Source: Paenibacillus sp. CC-CFT747 (GTDB taxonomy: Bacteria; Bacillota; Bacilli; Paenibacillales; NBRC-103111). Taken from it: a stretch of DNA of 64,000 bases. Below, piece after piece: positions 20,987 to 32,496 of this stretch; positions within the stretch are counted from its first letter, which is position 1; the number at the start of each line of letters is the position of its first letter. A model generated the notes under the pieces. That model saw only the letters and a list, made by a program, of their open reading frames with translations, had not been told where the DNA came from and did no database searches. The stretch is from contig CP106741.1 of NCBI GenBank assembly GCA_030323305.1, forward strand, positions 4,029,501-4,093,500. The letters are read 5' to 3'. The position numbers and the translations under genes were made by a program.

Positions 20987-21955
20987 GTGGCAGAGTTGTT
21001 TACGGATTCAAAGCGAGGAATGACAGGCAGCGCGGCGGGAACCGCCAAGTCGGTACAGAACCGGTATCTCGCCAATATGCGGAAGCACTGGATGCTGTAT
21101 GTCATGATCGTTCCCGGACTGTTGTATTTTCTGATTTTCAAATACGTTCCTCTTGCGGGCAGCGTCATTGCCTTTCAGAACTACCAGATCTTTAAGGGGA
21201 TCACCGGAAGCTCGTGGGTGGGCTTGGATAATTTCCGCTACCTCATGACGTATCAGGATTTCTACCTGGTGCTGAGGAACACGGCGACCATTGCCCTTTA
21301 CCACCTCGTCTTCGGGTTCCCCGCCCCCATCATCCTGGCGCTCTTGTTTAACGAAGTGCGGCGGATGTTTTTTAAACGGGTGGTGCAAAGCCTGTTCTAT
21401 CTTCCCCACTTCTTGTCCTGGGTGGTCGTCGGGGGAATCGTTTTCGAGCTGTTGTCCAATCAAGGTATCGCTAATATGGTGCGCGGGTGGTTCGGCTTGG
21501 AGCCGGTCCTCTTCATGCAGCAGCAGCAGTATTTCCGAACCATCGTGGTGCTGTCCGCCATTTGGAAGGACGTGGGCTGGGGCACGATCATCTATTTGGC
21601 CGCCATCGCCGGAATCAACCCGAATCTGTATGAAGCGGCGGTCATGGACGGGGCGAGCCGATGGAAGCAGACCATCCATATCACCCTGCCTACCATGTTT
21701 CCAACCATACTCGTGCTTTTCCTGCTCAACATCGGCAACTTCCTCGAGCTTGGGTTCGACCAGATTTATAACCTGCTGACGCCGATGACGTATTCGGTCG
21801 GGGATATTATCGAAACGTATGTCTACCGGGCAGGGGTCCTGCAAGGGCAGTACAGCGTAACGACCGCGATCGGGCTGTTCCAATCGGTGATCGGGTTTAT
21901 GCTGCTGTGGATCTTTAACCGGATGGCGCGAAAAACAGAACAGGGGTTGTGGTGA
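20987..21955 (+). CDS. ABC transporter permease, LplB/YteP type
   Basis: This intact 322-aa inner membrane permease belongs to the carbohydrate uptake-1 subgroup used for oligosaccharides in Bacillus and Paenibacillus. It has six predicted TM helices and the EAA loop motif YEAAVMDGASRWKQTIHITLP-like sequence, which contacts the ATPase. The start is GTG 20987, nine bases after AAGGAGG. Its stop overlaps the next permease start by one base. No ATPase gene is present in the window; these importers commonly share one MsmX-type ATPase encoded elsewhere. With lyases and unsaturated-glycan hydrolases alongside, pectin or rhamnogalacturonan oligosaccharides are the likely cargo. Confidence 0.9.
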   Translation: MAELFTDSKRGMTGSAAGTAKSVQNRYLANMRKHWMLYVMIVPGLLYFLIFKYVPLAGSVIAFQNYQIFKGITGSSWVGLDNFRYLMTYQDFYLVLRNTATIALYHLVFGFPAPIILALLFNEVRRMFFKRVVQSLFYLPHFLSWVVVGGIVFELLSNQGIANMVRGWFGLEPVLFMQQQQYFRTIVVLSAIWKDVGWGTIIYLAAIAGINPNLYEAAVMDGASRWKQTIHITLPTMFPTILVLFLLNIGNFLELGFDQIYNLLTPMTYSVGDIIETYVYRAGVLQGQYSVTTAIGLFQSVIGFMLLWIFNRMARKTEQGLW

Positions 21956-22824
21956 TGAAGCAGACCAACGGAGAAAAAACGTTTCAAGGGATAAACTACT
22001 TGTTTCTGGCGGCTGCTGCCGCCACGATGCTGCTGCCGCTTATCCATCTGCTGGCCGTCTCGCTCAGCTCGCCGGTCGCAGCCGATTCGAAGAAGGTGTT
22101 CCTGCTTCCGGTCGAATTCACATGGGCATCTTGGGTACACATTTTGCAGAACGGGGGCCTCTGGACCTCCTTCGGCATCACGGTCTACATCGCCGTAGCG
22201 GGAACGTTCCTCAGCATGCTCTTCTCGGTGCTGACCGCCTTCCCTCTGGCCCGCAAGGAGTTTCTGTTCCGGAAGCCGTTCATGCTGGGGATCATCATTA
22301 CGATGATTTTCAATGCGCCGATGATTCCGTTCTTCCTGACGGTCAGGGAGCTTGGGATGATGAATTCGCTCTGGGCGCTTATCTTGCCCGGGCTGATCGG
22401 GACGTTTAACATGATTATCATCCGAACGTTCTTTATGGGGATGCCGGCGGAGCTGGATGACTCGGCCCGAATGGACGGCTGTACCGATGCGGGCATTCTG
22501 TTCCGGATTTACCTGCCCCTGTCCAAGCCGGTGCTCGCGACCGTCAGCCTGTTCTATGCGGTCGGGTATTGGAACACCTTCCAGCGGGCGGTGCTCTTCA
22601 TCCGCGATCCCAACAAATGGCCCCTGCAGATGAAGCTCCGCATCTATTTGCAATCTCCGGAGGAGCTGGCGGCGGTGAACCTGGTTCTGGGCGATTATGA
22701 TTTCAACACCACGACGCTTAAGGCGGCTACCATTCTGTTCGCTACCATTCCGATCATTCTGGTTTACCCGTATCTGCAAAAATATTTTGTAAAAGGCTCG
22801 ATGCTGGGCTCTCTCAAGGAGTAA
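21955..22824 (+). CDS. ABC transporter permease, LplC/YtcP type
   Basis: This is the second permease of the importer, about 289 aa and intact. It has six predicted TM helices and the EAA loop ELDDSARMDGCTDAGILFRI. I choose ATG 21955, which overlaps the TGA of the first permease, over GTG 21949, because translational coupling is usual for this pair. The C-terminus ends YFVKGSMLGSLKE, which is typical of the family. It forms the channel with the upstream permease and works with the lipoprotein encoded next. Confidence 0.9.
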   Translation: MKQTNGEKTFQGINYLFLAAAAATMLLPLIHLLAVSLSSPVAADSKKVFLLPVEFTWASWVHILQNGGLWTSFGITVYIAVAGTFLSMLFSVLTAFPLARKEFLFRKPFMLGIIITMIFNAPMIPFFLTVRELGMMNSLWALILPGLIGTFNMIIIRTFFMGMPAELDDSARMDGCTDAGILFRIYLPLSKPVLATVSLFYAVGYWNTFQRAVLFIRDPNKWPLQMKLRIYLQSPEELAAVNLVLGDYDFNTTTLKAATILFATIPIILVYPYLQKYFVKGSMLGSLKE

Positions 22825-22854
22825 AGCTTTGACTAATAAAGGGAGGTATATATC

Positions 22855-24393
22855 ATGAGAAAACGTTTGTTTGGCAAGTCGGCCGCCGTTACGGCCGCCG
22901 CATCCCTGCTGGCGGTCACCGCTCTCGCGGGCTGTTCGCAAAAAGGAGAGAACTCCTCTGCGGATGGAGGGGGAGAAGACGGCAAGCCGGTAAAGGTGAA
23001 GGTGTTCAAAAGCCATATGGGAGTCGGCAGTATTCCCGATTCGAACAATGCCCATGTGAAATATGTCGCGGAGAAAACGGGGGTGGAATACCAGCTGGTC
23101 ACGACCCCTCCGGGCTCGGAGCCGACAGAAGCCCTTAACCTGATGATTGCCTCGAATGAGCTGCCGGACATTCTTCGCCCGATCGGCGGGGTCGAGCAGA
23201 CGCTGATCAAGCAGGAGGGGCTCTCCCGCTCGACGATCTGCTGCCGAAGTATGCGCCGAACGTCTGGAAGAACATCCCGAAAGAAGCTTGGGATATCGTC
23301 CGGTCGGCTTCCTCCGACGGCCACATCTACTATGTGCCGAAGGTGTTCCTGGTTCCCGAGCGGGCGCCGATGATCCGCAAGGACTGGCTGGAGAAGGTCG
23401 GGATGACCATGCCGAAGACGGCGGAGGAATACAAGGAAGTGCTGAAGGCTTTCCGGGACAAGGATCCTAACGGAAACGGCAAGAAGGACGAGCTGCCGAC
23501 GTCCGGGCGGGAATTCGGCAAGTGGATGGACCATTTGTTCGGCATGTACGGGGTCGCCATGTGGGAGGGCAGTCCGGAGTGGGATCTTTATGATGGCAAA
23601 ATCCAGTACGCCGGGGTCACGAAGAACATGAAGGCGGCGATCGGGTTCATCCGCGAGCTGTATGCCGAGAAGCTGCTCGACAATGAGACGTTCCTGAACA
23701 AGGGCGATGTATGGACGGCCAAGATCAACAACAACCTGGTCGGAAGCTGGTATCACCTTCCGGCTAACCTCCGCGACCGGCTGACCGCCATGCAGAAGGG
23801 GCCCCGCAGGCTTACGTAGTCGGGATGCCGGTTCCGAAGGTGAACGGCTTCGAAGGCTTCGTCACGATGAAGAGCATGGGCGAGCCGGAATGGGTCATTC
23901 CGACATCGGCGAAGGATAAAGCCCCTGCCGCTTTGAAACTTCTGGATTTCTTCTACGATTCGAACAACGAGGAATTCGTCCGGTTCGGCATCGAAGGCCT
24001 TCAGCATAAAGTCGTAGACGGCAAAAAGTGCTGCTGCCGCCCGAGGACAGCCGTCCGCTGGCGCTCGGCATGCGTAACCTGACCACCAAGGAAGACATGG
24101 ATCTCCGGATCAAGGAGACGATTCCGGAGAATATGCAGAAGATGGTTCAGGACATTTTCGTGGTAAGCACGGCGGATGCCCGGCGGATTGCCGGTGACGG
24201 CCTCCCGAGCCAGGTCTATGAGGGCTTCCCCGACATTCAATCCCATAAGCTCTTCCAGGAGTATTTGACGAAGATCGCCATCGGAGAATGGCCGCTCGAT
24301 AAATTCGATGAGTTCGTGGACCGCTGGAAGAAAGCCGGAGGCGACACGGTGACGAAGCGAGTCGAGGAATGGTACGCCAAAGTAAAGAAATAA
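22855..24393 (+). CDS. Extracellular solute-binding lipoprotein, LplA type (three frameshifts)
   Basis: This is the substrate-binding lipoprotein of the importer, about 513 aa after repair. The lipobox is LAGC near residue 26, behind a basic start and a hydrophobic core, so it would be anchored on the outer face of the membrane. The pattern APMIRKDWLEKVGM followed by PKTAEEYKEVLKAFRDKD is characteristic of the large oligosaccharide-binding group, and DPNGNGKKDELP is a calcium-like loop. Shifts lie at GGGG 23217-23220, GGGG 23798-23801 and A/G 24023-24028. The start is ATG 22855 after AAAGGGAGG. Ligand is inferred only from neighbours. Confidence 0.87.
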
Positions 24394-24453
24394 GCGTGTG
24401 AAGAGCCTGCAGCAGACCGAAACGCTGCCATCGGATAGAAAGGAAGGAAATCC

Positions 24454-25791
24454 ATGAAGAAACGATATGCCATTTGCGGGGTAAGCGGCCGGGGGCTTGG
24501 GATGTTTGCCAAGCCGATTCTGACGACCTTCTCCGCAAGCTCCGAGCTGGTTGGCCTGCTGGACCGGGACCCCGCCCGGTTCGAGCTGTTCCGGACGCGG
24601 TATCCGGAGCAAGCGGGAATCGGGACCTATTCCGAGAACGAATTTGACCGGATGGTAGACGAGACCCGCCCGGACGTGATTATCGTCGCGGGCCGTGACG
24701 ATACCCATGCCCGCTACATCCTGGCCGCGCTCCGGCGCGACCTGGATGTCATCACCGAGAAGCCGATGGTCACCACCGGCGAGGATGCAAGACGGGTGCT
24801 AGAAGCCGAGAAGAACAGCAAGGGGAAAGTGACAGTCACCTTCAATTACCGGTACGCCCCCATTCATACGAAGATCAAGGAAATGGTGCTCGAGGGCAGG
24901 CTCGGCCGGATTACATCGGTTGACCTGAACTGGTACCTTGATACCTATCACGGCTCCAGCTATTTCAAGCGGTGGAACCGCGTCCGGGAGCTTTCCGGCG
25001 GGTTGTCGATCCACAAGTGCACACATCATTTTGATCTCGTGAATTGGTGGATCGGCCAGAAGCCGGTGGAAGTCTTCGCCTACGGGGCCTTGAACTACTA
25101 TGGGGCGGAAGGGGAGGCCAACCCGCGAAAGGTGGACGGCCGTCACTGCAGCACCTGCGAGGATACGGAAGCGTGCAGCTATTATTCGCGCTGGAATACC
25201 CGCAGCCATACGATGCGCGTACAGGACGACCATCTGGGTTCCCTGAGCGAAGGAAAGAGCCGGTTTCCCTATTCCGATTACCGGCCGGATCAATGCATAT
25301 TTGACTCGCAGATTGACATTGAAGATACGTATGCGGCCACGGTCCGCTACAACGAAGGGGCCCTGCTCAGCTATTCCGTCAACTTTTCCCTGCCGTACGA
25401 GGGGTACCGTCTGGCCATCAACGGGACCAAAGGCCGTTTGGAGACGCTGGAGTATCATATGCCCTCCCGCACGCCTTTTCCGACACCGGTTCAGACGATC
25501 GATTACTTCCCCTTATTCGGCTCCAAGGAAACCATTCACGTGGTTCACCGGGAAGGCGGACATGGGGGAGGTGACCCTCTGCTGCTCGAGGACTTGTTTA
25601 TGGGAGAGGACGCCCGCCGACCGTACCGCCTTCTATCGGGAGCCGTTGACGGCGCCTATTCGGTTTCCACAGGCGAAGCCGTCTGGCGGTCGGTGAAGGA
25701 ACACCGCGCCATAACCATCGACGAGGTGCTGGGCGGCAACCGCCCTGCTCCCGCGCTAAGCATGAGCGGCGAAGGGGGCCAGGGACGATGA
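24454..25791 (+). CDS. Gfo/Idh/MocA family oxidoreductase with Cys-rich insert
   Basis: This intact 445-aa NAD(P)-dependent sugar oxidoreductase has a Rossmann fold (GVSGRGLGMF) and the family EKPMVTT motif. A substrate-domain His is in IHKCTHHFDLVNWW. An insert near residues 230-255 carries HCSTCEDTEACSYY, a Cys/His cluster not usual in the family, which may bind a metal. The start is ATG 24454 behind AAGGAAGG. It overlaps the following hydrolase by four bases (ATGA). It may interconvert an unsaturated or rare sugar released from pectin. Substrate is unknown. Confidence 0.88.
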   Translation: MKKRYAICGVSGRGLGMFAKPILTTFSASSELVGLLDRDPARFELFRTRYPEQAGIGTYSENEFDRMVDETRPDVIIVAGRDDTHARYILAALRRDLDVITEKPMVTTGEDARRVLEAEKNSKGKVTVTFNYRYAPIHTKIKEMVLEGRLGRITSVDLNWYLDTYHGSSYFKRWNRVRELSGGLSIHKCTHHFDLVNWWIGQKPVEVFAYGALNYYGAEGEANPRKVDGRHCSTCEDTEACSYYSRWNTRSHTMRVQDDHLGSLSEGKSRFPYSDYRPDQCIFDSQIDIEDTYAATVRYNEGALLSYSVNFSLPYEGYRLAINGTKGRLETLEYHMPSRTPFPTPVQTIDYFPLFGSKETIHVVHREGGHGGGDPLLLEDLFMGEDARRPYRLLSGAVDGAYSVSTGEAVWRSVKEHRAITIDEVLGGNRPAPALSMSGEGGQGR

Positions 25792-27963
25792 CGGCAGCGT
25801 TGACCCGCTATTTCGACCCGGAACAAAGCATGGCCGGCCAGACGCACGGGACCGACATCCCGCACGTCCTGACGGTCATGGCCCAACGCTACACAGGCGA
25901 GAATCCGCCCCATGCACCTGTCTACCGGGTGTCCCGGGCAAGCGGCATCCGCAAGCTGGAGAACCATACCTATTCTTTCCCTGTGAACACCATATTCCCG
26001 GAGATGCGTGCGGGCCAGCGGATTTATGCCTGGGCGAAGCTGTGGATCGAAGAGCCGCAGGATTTCATCTTCCTATTGAGATGCTACGGGCCTGTCCGCC
26101 TGTACCACAACGGAGAGCAGTGCTTCGGTTCTTCCCGGGAAGAAGAAGGGGAGACGGCCGCTCCGCTCAAGCTTAAGATCAAGCTCGTCCGGGGGTGGAA
26201 CCACTTTGTTCTCGAGCTTGCTCTGGGCGAGGATGGAAGGGCCGGCGCTGAATTCGGGACCGGCAACCGCAAAAACAAGCCGTATGCGTTCCTGTCTCCC
26301 TCCGTGGAAAGAGAAGGGGAGGAAGGATGGATCTATACGGCCCCCTGGACCGGCCGCTTTCCTTTATCCCCTCGGCCGTTCAGCCGGAGGAAACGGCCGG
26401 AACGGCCTGGTACCCGGGGCGTTCCCCTTCGCAAGAAGGGGAGCTTCGGCTGGACCGGCTGTATGGCCGGCAGCCCGGTCTCCGCGCGGTTTCCTGGACG
26501 TCCGTTCCGGCCGGCTCCCAATGGAGCGAGACCGTTAAGGTAGCGGGAACCGCCTACGGTCCCGTCACCTTCGATTGGAACGGTCGGGAAGTTTTCACCG
26601 CGGAAGAAGGCCCCTTTCGATTCGAGCTGGAGCCCGGAGCGAAGGGCGGCCACCTCGTGGCTTACAGCACCTGCGGCCCGAAAGGCTGGGGCTTCGGCTT
26701 GGCACCGGAGGACAGTGCACCATGGAAAGCGCCGGTCAAGGTTCACGGCTATACCGGGTCGTGGCTTCATCTCGGTCCGTTTGCGGAAGGGGGGACCTCT
26801 CCGCGGAAGCCTACCGGGATATGAGCACCTTGGCTGACGGAGCAGCCGGGAAGGCTTATTGGACGACGGACGAGCCCGGTGCTTTCCTCCGCCCTTTTCT
26901 GGAGAACGAGCTTTTCGGGCGCTGGAATTATCCGCTCGGCGTTACCCTGTTCGGGCTGCTGGAAACCAGCCGCCTGCTGAAGCGGCCGGATCTGGCCGAT
27001 TACGTGACGCGCCACGTGGAGTTCGCCACCTCCGCCTATGCTTATTCCCTGTGGGACCGGGAACGCTTCGGGGCGGCGGGGCTGAACAACCAGCTGTCGC
27101 ATATCGACAGCCTGGACGACTGCGGCTCCTTCGGGGCTCTGGCCATTCTCGCGGACCGGGTGCGGCCGCTTAAAGGGATGCGGGCCAGCGCGGACGATAT
27201 CGCCCGCTACATCATAGACGTCCAGGACCGTATGGAGGATGGGGCGCTTTACCGCCGGATCGGCGTTTCCCCCAGCATGCACAATACAATGTGGTGCGAC
27301 GATATGTACATGAGCGTGCCCTTCCTCTGCCGGTACGCCGAGCTGTCGGGCGATTCGCGGTACGTGGACGAAGCGGCCCGCCAGCTTCTGCTCTATAAGA
27401 AGTATTTGTTCATGGAGGACCGGCAGATCATGTCCCACGTGTATGATGTGGGGGCCGGAAAGCCCTCACGGACGGCTTGGGGCCGGGGCAACGGCTGGGT
27501 GTTCTTCTCGCTTGCGGTTCTGCTGTCCGTGCTGCCGGAGGACCATGAGCAGTACGGTCCGATCCTCGGCTTCTACCGGGAGCTGGCCGGGGGCTACGCC
27601 CGGCTTCAGGGCTCCCGCGGCTTGTGGCATCAGGTGCTGACGGACCCCGAATCCTATGAGGAGGCGTCCTGCACCTCCATGTTCATCTACGGTTTTGCCC
27701 TGGGCGTGCGCGGAGGATGGCTGGACGAGCCGACACTCTATGCCCGGGCGGTGCTGGACGGCTGGCAGGGGCTGTGCACCCGGGCCATCGACAAGCACGG
27801 CAATTTATACGGCGTATGCAAAGGATCGAGCTGGTCGCACTCCCATGCTTATTACAAGCATGAGCTCGGCTGGAATCTCAATGATACGCACGGGATCGGC
27901 ATTGTCATGCTGGCCGGAATTGAGGCGCAGGCCATGCTGAACAGCCTCGGAGGAGAAGCTTAG
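25788..27963 (+). CDS. GH88/GH105 family hydrolase with extra N-terminal domain (two frameshifts)
   Basis: The restored protein is about 725 aa. The first 340 residues form a beta-rich region with no family I recognise, including YAWAKLWIEEPQDFIFLL. The rest is an alpha/alpha barrel of unsaturated glycuronyl hydrolases: DSLDDCGSFG and CDDMYMSVPFL supply the two Asp residues expected at the catalytic site, and RTAWGRGNGWVFFSL is the family signature. These enzymes hydrate the 4,5-unsaturated uronic acid left by lyases. Shifts are at C 26341-26345 and G 26789-26794. No signal peptide is seen. It starts inside the stop codon of the oxidoreductase, so the two are coupled. Confidence 0.83.
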
Positions 27964-27998
27964 GACGAGGAAGGGAACAGGGAAGAGGTGGAGAAGAC

Positions 27999-28027
27999 GT
28001 GTCACGTTGGCCCAATCGCGTTATAAT
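27999..28027 (+). promoter_or_regulatory. Candidate promoter for the second AraC sensor gene
   Basis: GTGTCA at 27999-28004 and TATAAT at 28022-28027 have a 17-base spacer. The -10 is perfect and the -35 matches four of six bases. It would let the regulator be expressed apart from the upstream operon. Confidence 0.45.
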
Positions 28028-28060
28028 ACTAGAATCTCCTAATAAGGTGGGACTCTCAAC

Positions 28061-30341
28061 GTGACGCCATCCATCCGTAAATGGCTGAGGTACAACTTAG
28101 CGAATACCCAGACCCGGCTTGTTCTTGTTCTGACCGTTTCGGTGTTTCTTATTATTCTGGCGGTCAGCCTGACCTCCTACTATACTTCGAAATCCGTGCT
28201 CCAGGAGGAATTAAGCGAGCCGCAGCGCCAAATGCTTCAACTTAACATGAACGTAATCGACGAATCGATCAAGGAAAGCGACCAGGTCGCCATTCAAGTC
28301 GCCTTGAACCAGAATATTTACACCTTTCTGACGAGCGAGGCCCAAACGTCATACGCGAACATCTCGCAGCTGTACCAGTTCCTCTCCACCCTGATCAGCA
28401 ATTCCACCTCCATCAAAAGCATCTATGTGTACGACAGGACGAGGGGAGCTTCGTTTCCATTCCGCAAGGCTACAGCTCCAGCAGGCTTACTTTCGTGGAT
28501 TCGGAATGGGTCGGAGTGGCGGACGAATTCGGGGACAAAATGACCGTCATCAAGAAGCGCGAGGTCCCCGAAGGGGCGGGCGGCAAAGGCTCGGGGGTCA
28601 CCCTGTTCCGCAAAATCATGATTCAGGGCCAGTTCAAGGGAATCGTCGCCGTCAATCTCAACGACGACAAGCTGTTTGCCAAGCTCAGTCCTCCCGTGTT
28701 AAACAACCTGAACCGCATGCGGTATATCATCGATGAAGAAGACCAGGTGCTGTATTCCGTTTCCAACTATGATTTCGATGAGTCGGCCATCCGCCAGGCG
28801 CTGAAGGAGCTCCGGGAGGATGGAAGCGGGGACATTACGCACCAGAACCGGAAGCTGCTCGTCAACCAGCTCGTTTCCCCGGTGACGGGCTGGAAATACG
28901 TGTCGATCGTGGTACAGGACAGCCTGCTCGCCAAGTCCAAAACGGTACGCAACGCCGTTCTGATCGTGTCGCTGGCTGCGCTTGCGCTCGGAGGCATGAC
29001 GATCTATTACATCAATGCCGCTTCCTTCCGGCCGGTCCGCCGGCTCAAGCAGCTGTTCAGCGACTACAGCCGCAAATCCGCGGAGCCGGAAGGAATCGAC
29101 CTGGAGAAGCTCGCCGGCGAGCTTCTGAGCAATCATGCCCATTTGTCGCAGCTGGTCCGGGAAACGCTTTCGGAAGCGTCCTCCAAGCTGCTTTATGACA
29201 TGTATACGGGCAATATCACGGGCAAGCGGGAGATGGAGGAGAAGTGGAGCCGGTATTTCGCGGACTGGACCCCCGAGCCCGTGACGGCCGCCATTCTGTC
29301 GATCGACCGGTACGGGGAGTGGGCTCGGACCTATTCCGGCGCGGACCAATCCCTGCTAAAGTTCGCCGCCGCAAACATTGTGGGCGAGCTGTTCGAGCAG
29401 AATGGACGGGTCCTCTGCGCCGATATCGGCAAGGACAAGCTGGCCGTCCTGCTCCAGCCGCGTGATGCGGGAATGGAGCCCGGGCGCAAGCTCGAGGAAG
29501 CGATTCAGGTGATTTTCCGTCTCCTCAAGTTCAAGGTTTCCATCGGCATCAGCACGCCCCAGGCGGAAATCGTCCGGCTTCCCCAAGCGCTGCTCGAAGC
29601 GAAGAATGCGCTCACGTACCGGCTGTATGAAGGCTACGGCAAGCTGCTTCCCTTCGGGCAGGTGTCGGGCCATGAGGTCCGGGAGCCGGTAGGGGACGGA
29701 GGCCTGGTGGAGGAGCTGACGCGAAGGATTGAGTCGGGGGACGAAGCCGGGGCGCTGGAAACGGCGGGCCGTATCATAGAAGAGGTGCGCAGCCAGTACG
29801 GGTACCCGACGGCGGCCCTGTCCTATCTGCGCACCGCTCTTGAGAGCGTGGAGCAGCTCCGGCAGGCGGAGGAGGATTCCGCTGCGGACTACCCGAGCGA
29901 AAGGCTGGACACGCTCGATCTGGACGACATCCGGGAGGAGCTTGTTCACCGGGTCAAGCCTCTTGTCCAGCGCTATCACCGCCTCGTCCAGAGCAAGGAT
30001 TTTCTGACCTGCCAGCGCATGATCGAATACATGAAGCAGCATCTCGGCGAACCGATCGGCATTCCGGAAATTGCCGACGAGGCGGGCATCAGCGGATCGC
30101 TTGCCAGCCAGCTGTTCAAGCAGGAGACGGGGAAACGATCTATAACTACCTGACCCGTCTGCGCATGGAGAAAGCGGCGGAGCTTCTACTTAAGACCGAG
30201 TCCAAAATATCGGACATCGCCCTGATGGTCGGGTACCAGCATGAAAACAGCTTTATCCGAAGCTTCCGCAAATTCAAGGACATTACCCCGGGGAAATACC
30301 GGGACATGATGAGGACCCGCATGGATGCGATGCTCGAATAA
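28061..30341 (+). CDS. AraC family regulator with extracellular sensor (two frameshifts)
   Basis: This membrane-bound regulator is about 760 aa after repair. TM helices lie near residues 22-42 and 298-318 and enclose an extracellular sensor domain; a long cytoplasmic linker follows, then the AraC HTH (IPEIADEAGISGSLASQLFK, later ISDIALMVGYQHENSF and TPGKYRD). Shifts are at GGGG 28443-28446 and GGGG 30129-30132; the second restores the last 63 residues with half of the HTH. The start is GTG 28061 behind AAGGTGG. It lies within the glycan region and probably senses extracellular pectin fragments to activate the flanking enzymes and importer. Confidence 0.85.
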
Positions 30342-30379
30342 GAGCCGGAAGAAACCCGGCGGAACGACTAGGAGGAACC

Positions 30380-32432
30380 ATGGACAGACGACGAATTGTA
30401 ACGCGGCATAACCCCGAGCTTACCAAATGGGACCCTTTGTCTCCCTTCTCGACAGGTAACGGGGAGTTCGCCTTCAGTGCCGACATTACCGGCCTGCAGT
30501 CGTTTCCGGAGCAGTACGACGTCCCGCTCGGCACCCAGTCCAACTGGGGCTGGCATTACACGGGCGGAAAGGACCGGTATGAGTACCACGACGCCGAGTT
30601 CCAGCCGTTTGAAACACATGGCCGGATCGTGGGGTATCCCATGAAGCCGGGGAGAAAGCGGAAGCCTATCACTGGCTGCGGATGAATCCCCACCGGCTTC
30701 AGCTCGGGCGGCTTTCGTTTCGCTTTCTAAGGGAATCGGGAGAGGCAGCCGAGGCAGCCGATGTAGCCTCCATCCGCCAGCAGCTGGATCTATGGTCGGG
30801 TGTCCTGACCAGTGAATACACGGTCGAAGGAGTTCCCGTCCAGGTGATAACGGCGTGCCATCCCTCTCTTGATGCGATAGGCGTCCGGGTGAAGTCGAAG
30901 CTGATCGGCACGGGAAGGCTGCAGGTGTTTATCCGTTTTCCCGCTCCGGATATGACGAACACGGGTTGGGCCAAATCGGTGTTTCCCGATTGGGGGAACG
31001 ACGACCGCCACGAAACGAATCTTCTGGAAGAAGGCGGTCAGGAAGCGCTTCTGGAGCGGACCATGGACGAGGACCGCTACGAGGTGCGCTGGAGCTGGAG
31101 CAGCGGCAGGCTCGAGCGCACGGGTCCCCACGAGTTTACCCTTTTCCCTATGTCAGAGCAGGGGGAAACGTTGGAGTTTTGCGTCGGATTCGCCCCCAAT
31201 CCCCTCGGATCGCACCGGTGGATGAGGTGATAGCCGAGAGCGCCGCCCATTGGAAAGCGTTCTGGCAGAACGGGGCGGCCGTCGATTTCTCGGGCAGCCC
31301 GGATCCGAGAGCCTATGAGCTCGAACGCCGGGTCGTGCTCTCCCAATTTCTATGCGCGATGCACAGCGGAGGCTCCCTTCCGCCACAGGAAACCGGCCTG
31401 ATGTACAACAGCTGGTTCGGCAAAAGCCACCTGGAAATGCACTGGTGGCACGCCGCTCACTTCCCGCTCTGGGGAAGGGAGGAGCTTCTGCTGAAGAGCA
31501 TGGACTGGTACACCCGCATCCTGCCCGTGGCCCGGGAGCTTGCGGCGGAGCAGGGCTATGAGGGCGCCCGCTGGCCCAAAATGGTCGATTTTGAAGGCAA
31601 GCACTGCCCGTCTCCCGTCGCCCCGGGCTTGATCTGGCAGCAGCCGCATCCGATCGCCCTCGCCGAGCTGTGCTACAAAGCGAATCCGACCCGGGAGTTA
31701 CTGGAACGCTTTCGCGAGATCGTGTATGCCTCGGCGGACTTTATGGTCTCTTATGCCCATTGGGATGAAGATAAGAAGGTGTATGATCTGGGGCCGCCGC
31801 TCATTCCCGCCCAGGAATGCCACCCGCTGGCCGGAAGCAAAAATCCTCCCTATGAGCTCGAATATTGGAAATACGGGCTGGAGACCGCCATCCGCTGGGC
31901 GGAGCGGCTTCAGGAAGAGCCTTCTTCCACCTGGGCAGAAGTGGCCGGCGCTATGGCGGAGCCTCCTCATGCCGACGGAGTCTACCTTGCTCACGAATGG
32001 TGCCCGGATACCTTTACCGCCAAAAACCACGACCATCCCTCCATGGTCGGAGCACTGGGAATTCTGCCTGGGACACTTATTGACCGGGAGATTATGCGGA
32101 ATACGCTTCTTAAAGTAAAAGACGTCTGGAAGTGGGGCTCCGCCTGGGGCTGGGATTTTCCGATGTGCGCCATGACGGCGGCCCGGCTCGGCGAACCCGA
32201 CCTGGCGGTGGATTTCCTCTTGATGGACGCCGCCAAAAATACTTATTTGACCAATGGTCACAATTACCAGCGCCCGGGGTTATCGGCTTATTTGCCGGGC
32301 AACGGAGGGCTGCTGACGGCCATCGCCATGATGGCGGCCGGCTGGGAAGGCGGTCCGCAAACAGAGAATCCCGGCTTTCCGCAGGACGGAAGCTGGTCGG
32401 TGAAGTCGGAGGGGCTGAAGCCTTGGCTGTAG
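30380..32432 (+). CDS. Six-hairpin glycosidase-like protein, family not assigned (two frameshifts)
   Basis: The restored protein is about 684 aa, with no signal peptide. The N-terminal beta domain starts with HNPELTKWDPLSPFSTGNGE and DITGLQSFPEQY, and the C-terminal part looks like an alpha/alpha barrel with NSWFGKSHLEMHWWHAAHF, IWQQPHPIALAELCY and WGWDFPMCAMTAARLG. The layout resembles GH65/GH95-type enzymes but I do not recognise the family or its specificity. Glu in KSHLEMHWW and in QECHPLAGS are candidates for catalysis. Shifts are at GGGG 30649-30652 and GG 31206-31207. The start is ATG 30380 with AGGAGGAACC. Position next to PL22 suggests a cytoplasmic role on pectic oligosaccharides. 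Confidence 0.6.
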
Positions 32433-32496
32433 ATTCAGCCGGGAGCCGATCGCCGCACAGCCGATAGCCCGGCTTATCACGGAAGGAGCGTTACGC

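Noticed and set aside
21823..23055. A 410-aa minus-strand open frame
   Set aside because: It lies opposite the permease and lipoprotein genes, is very rich in Arg, and shows no family features.
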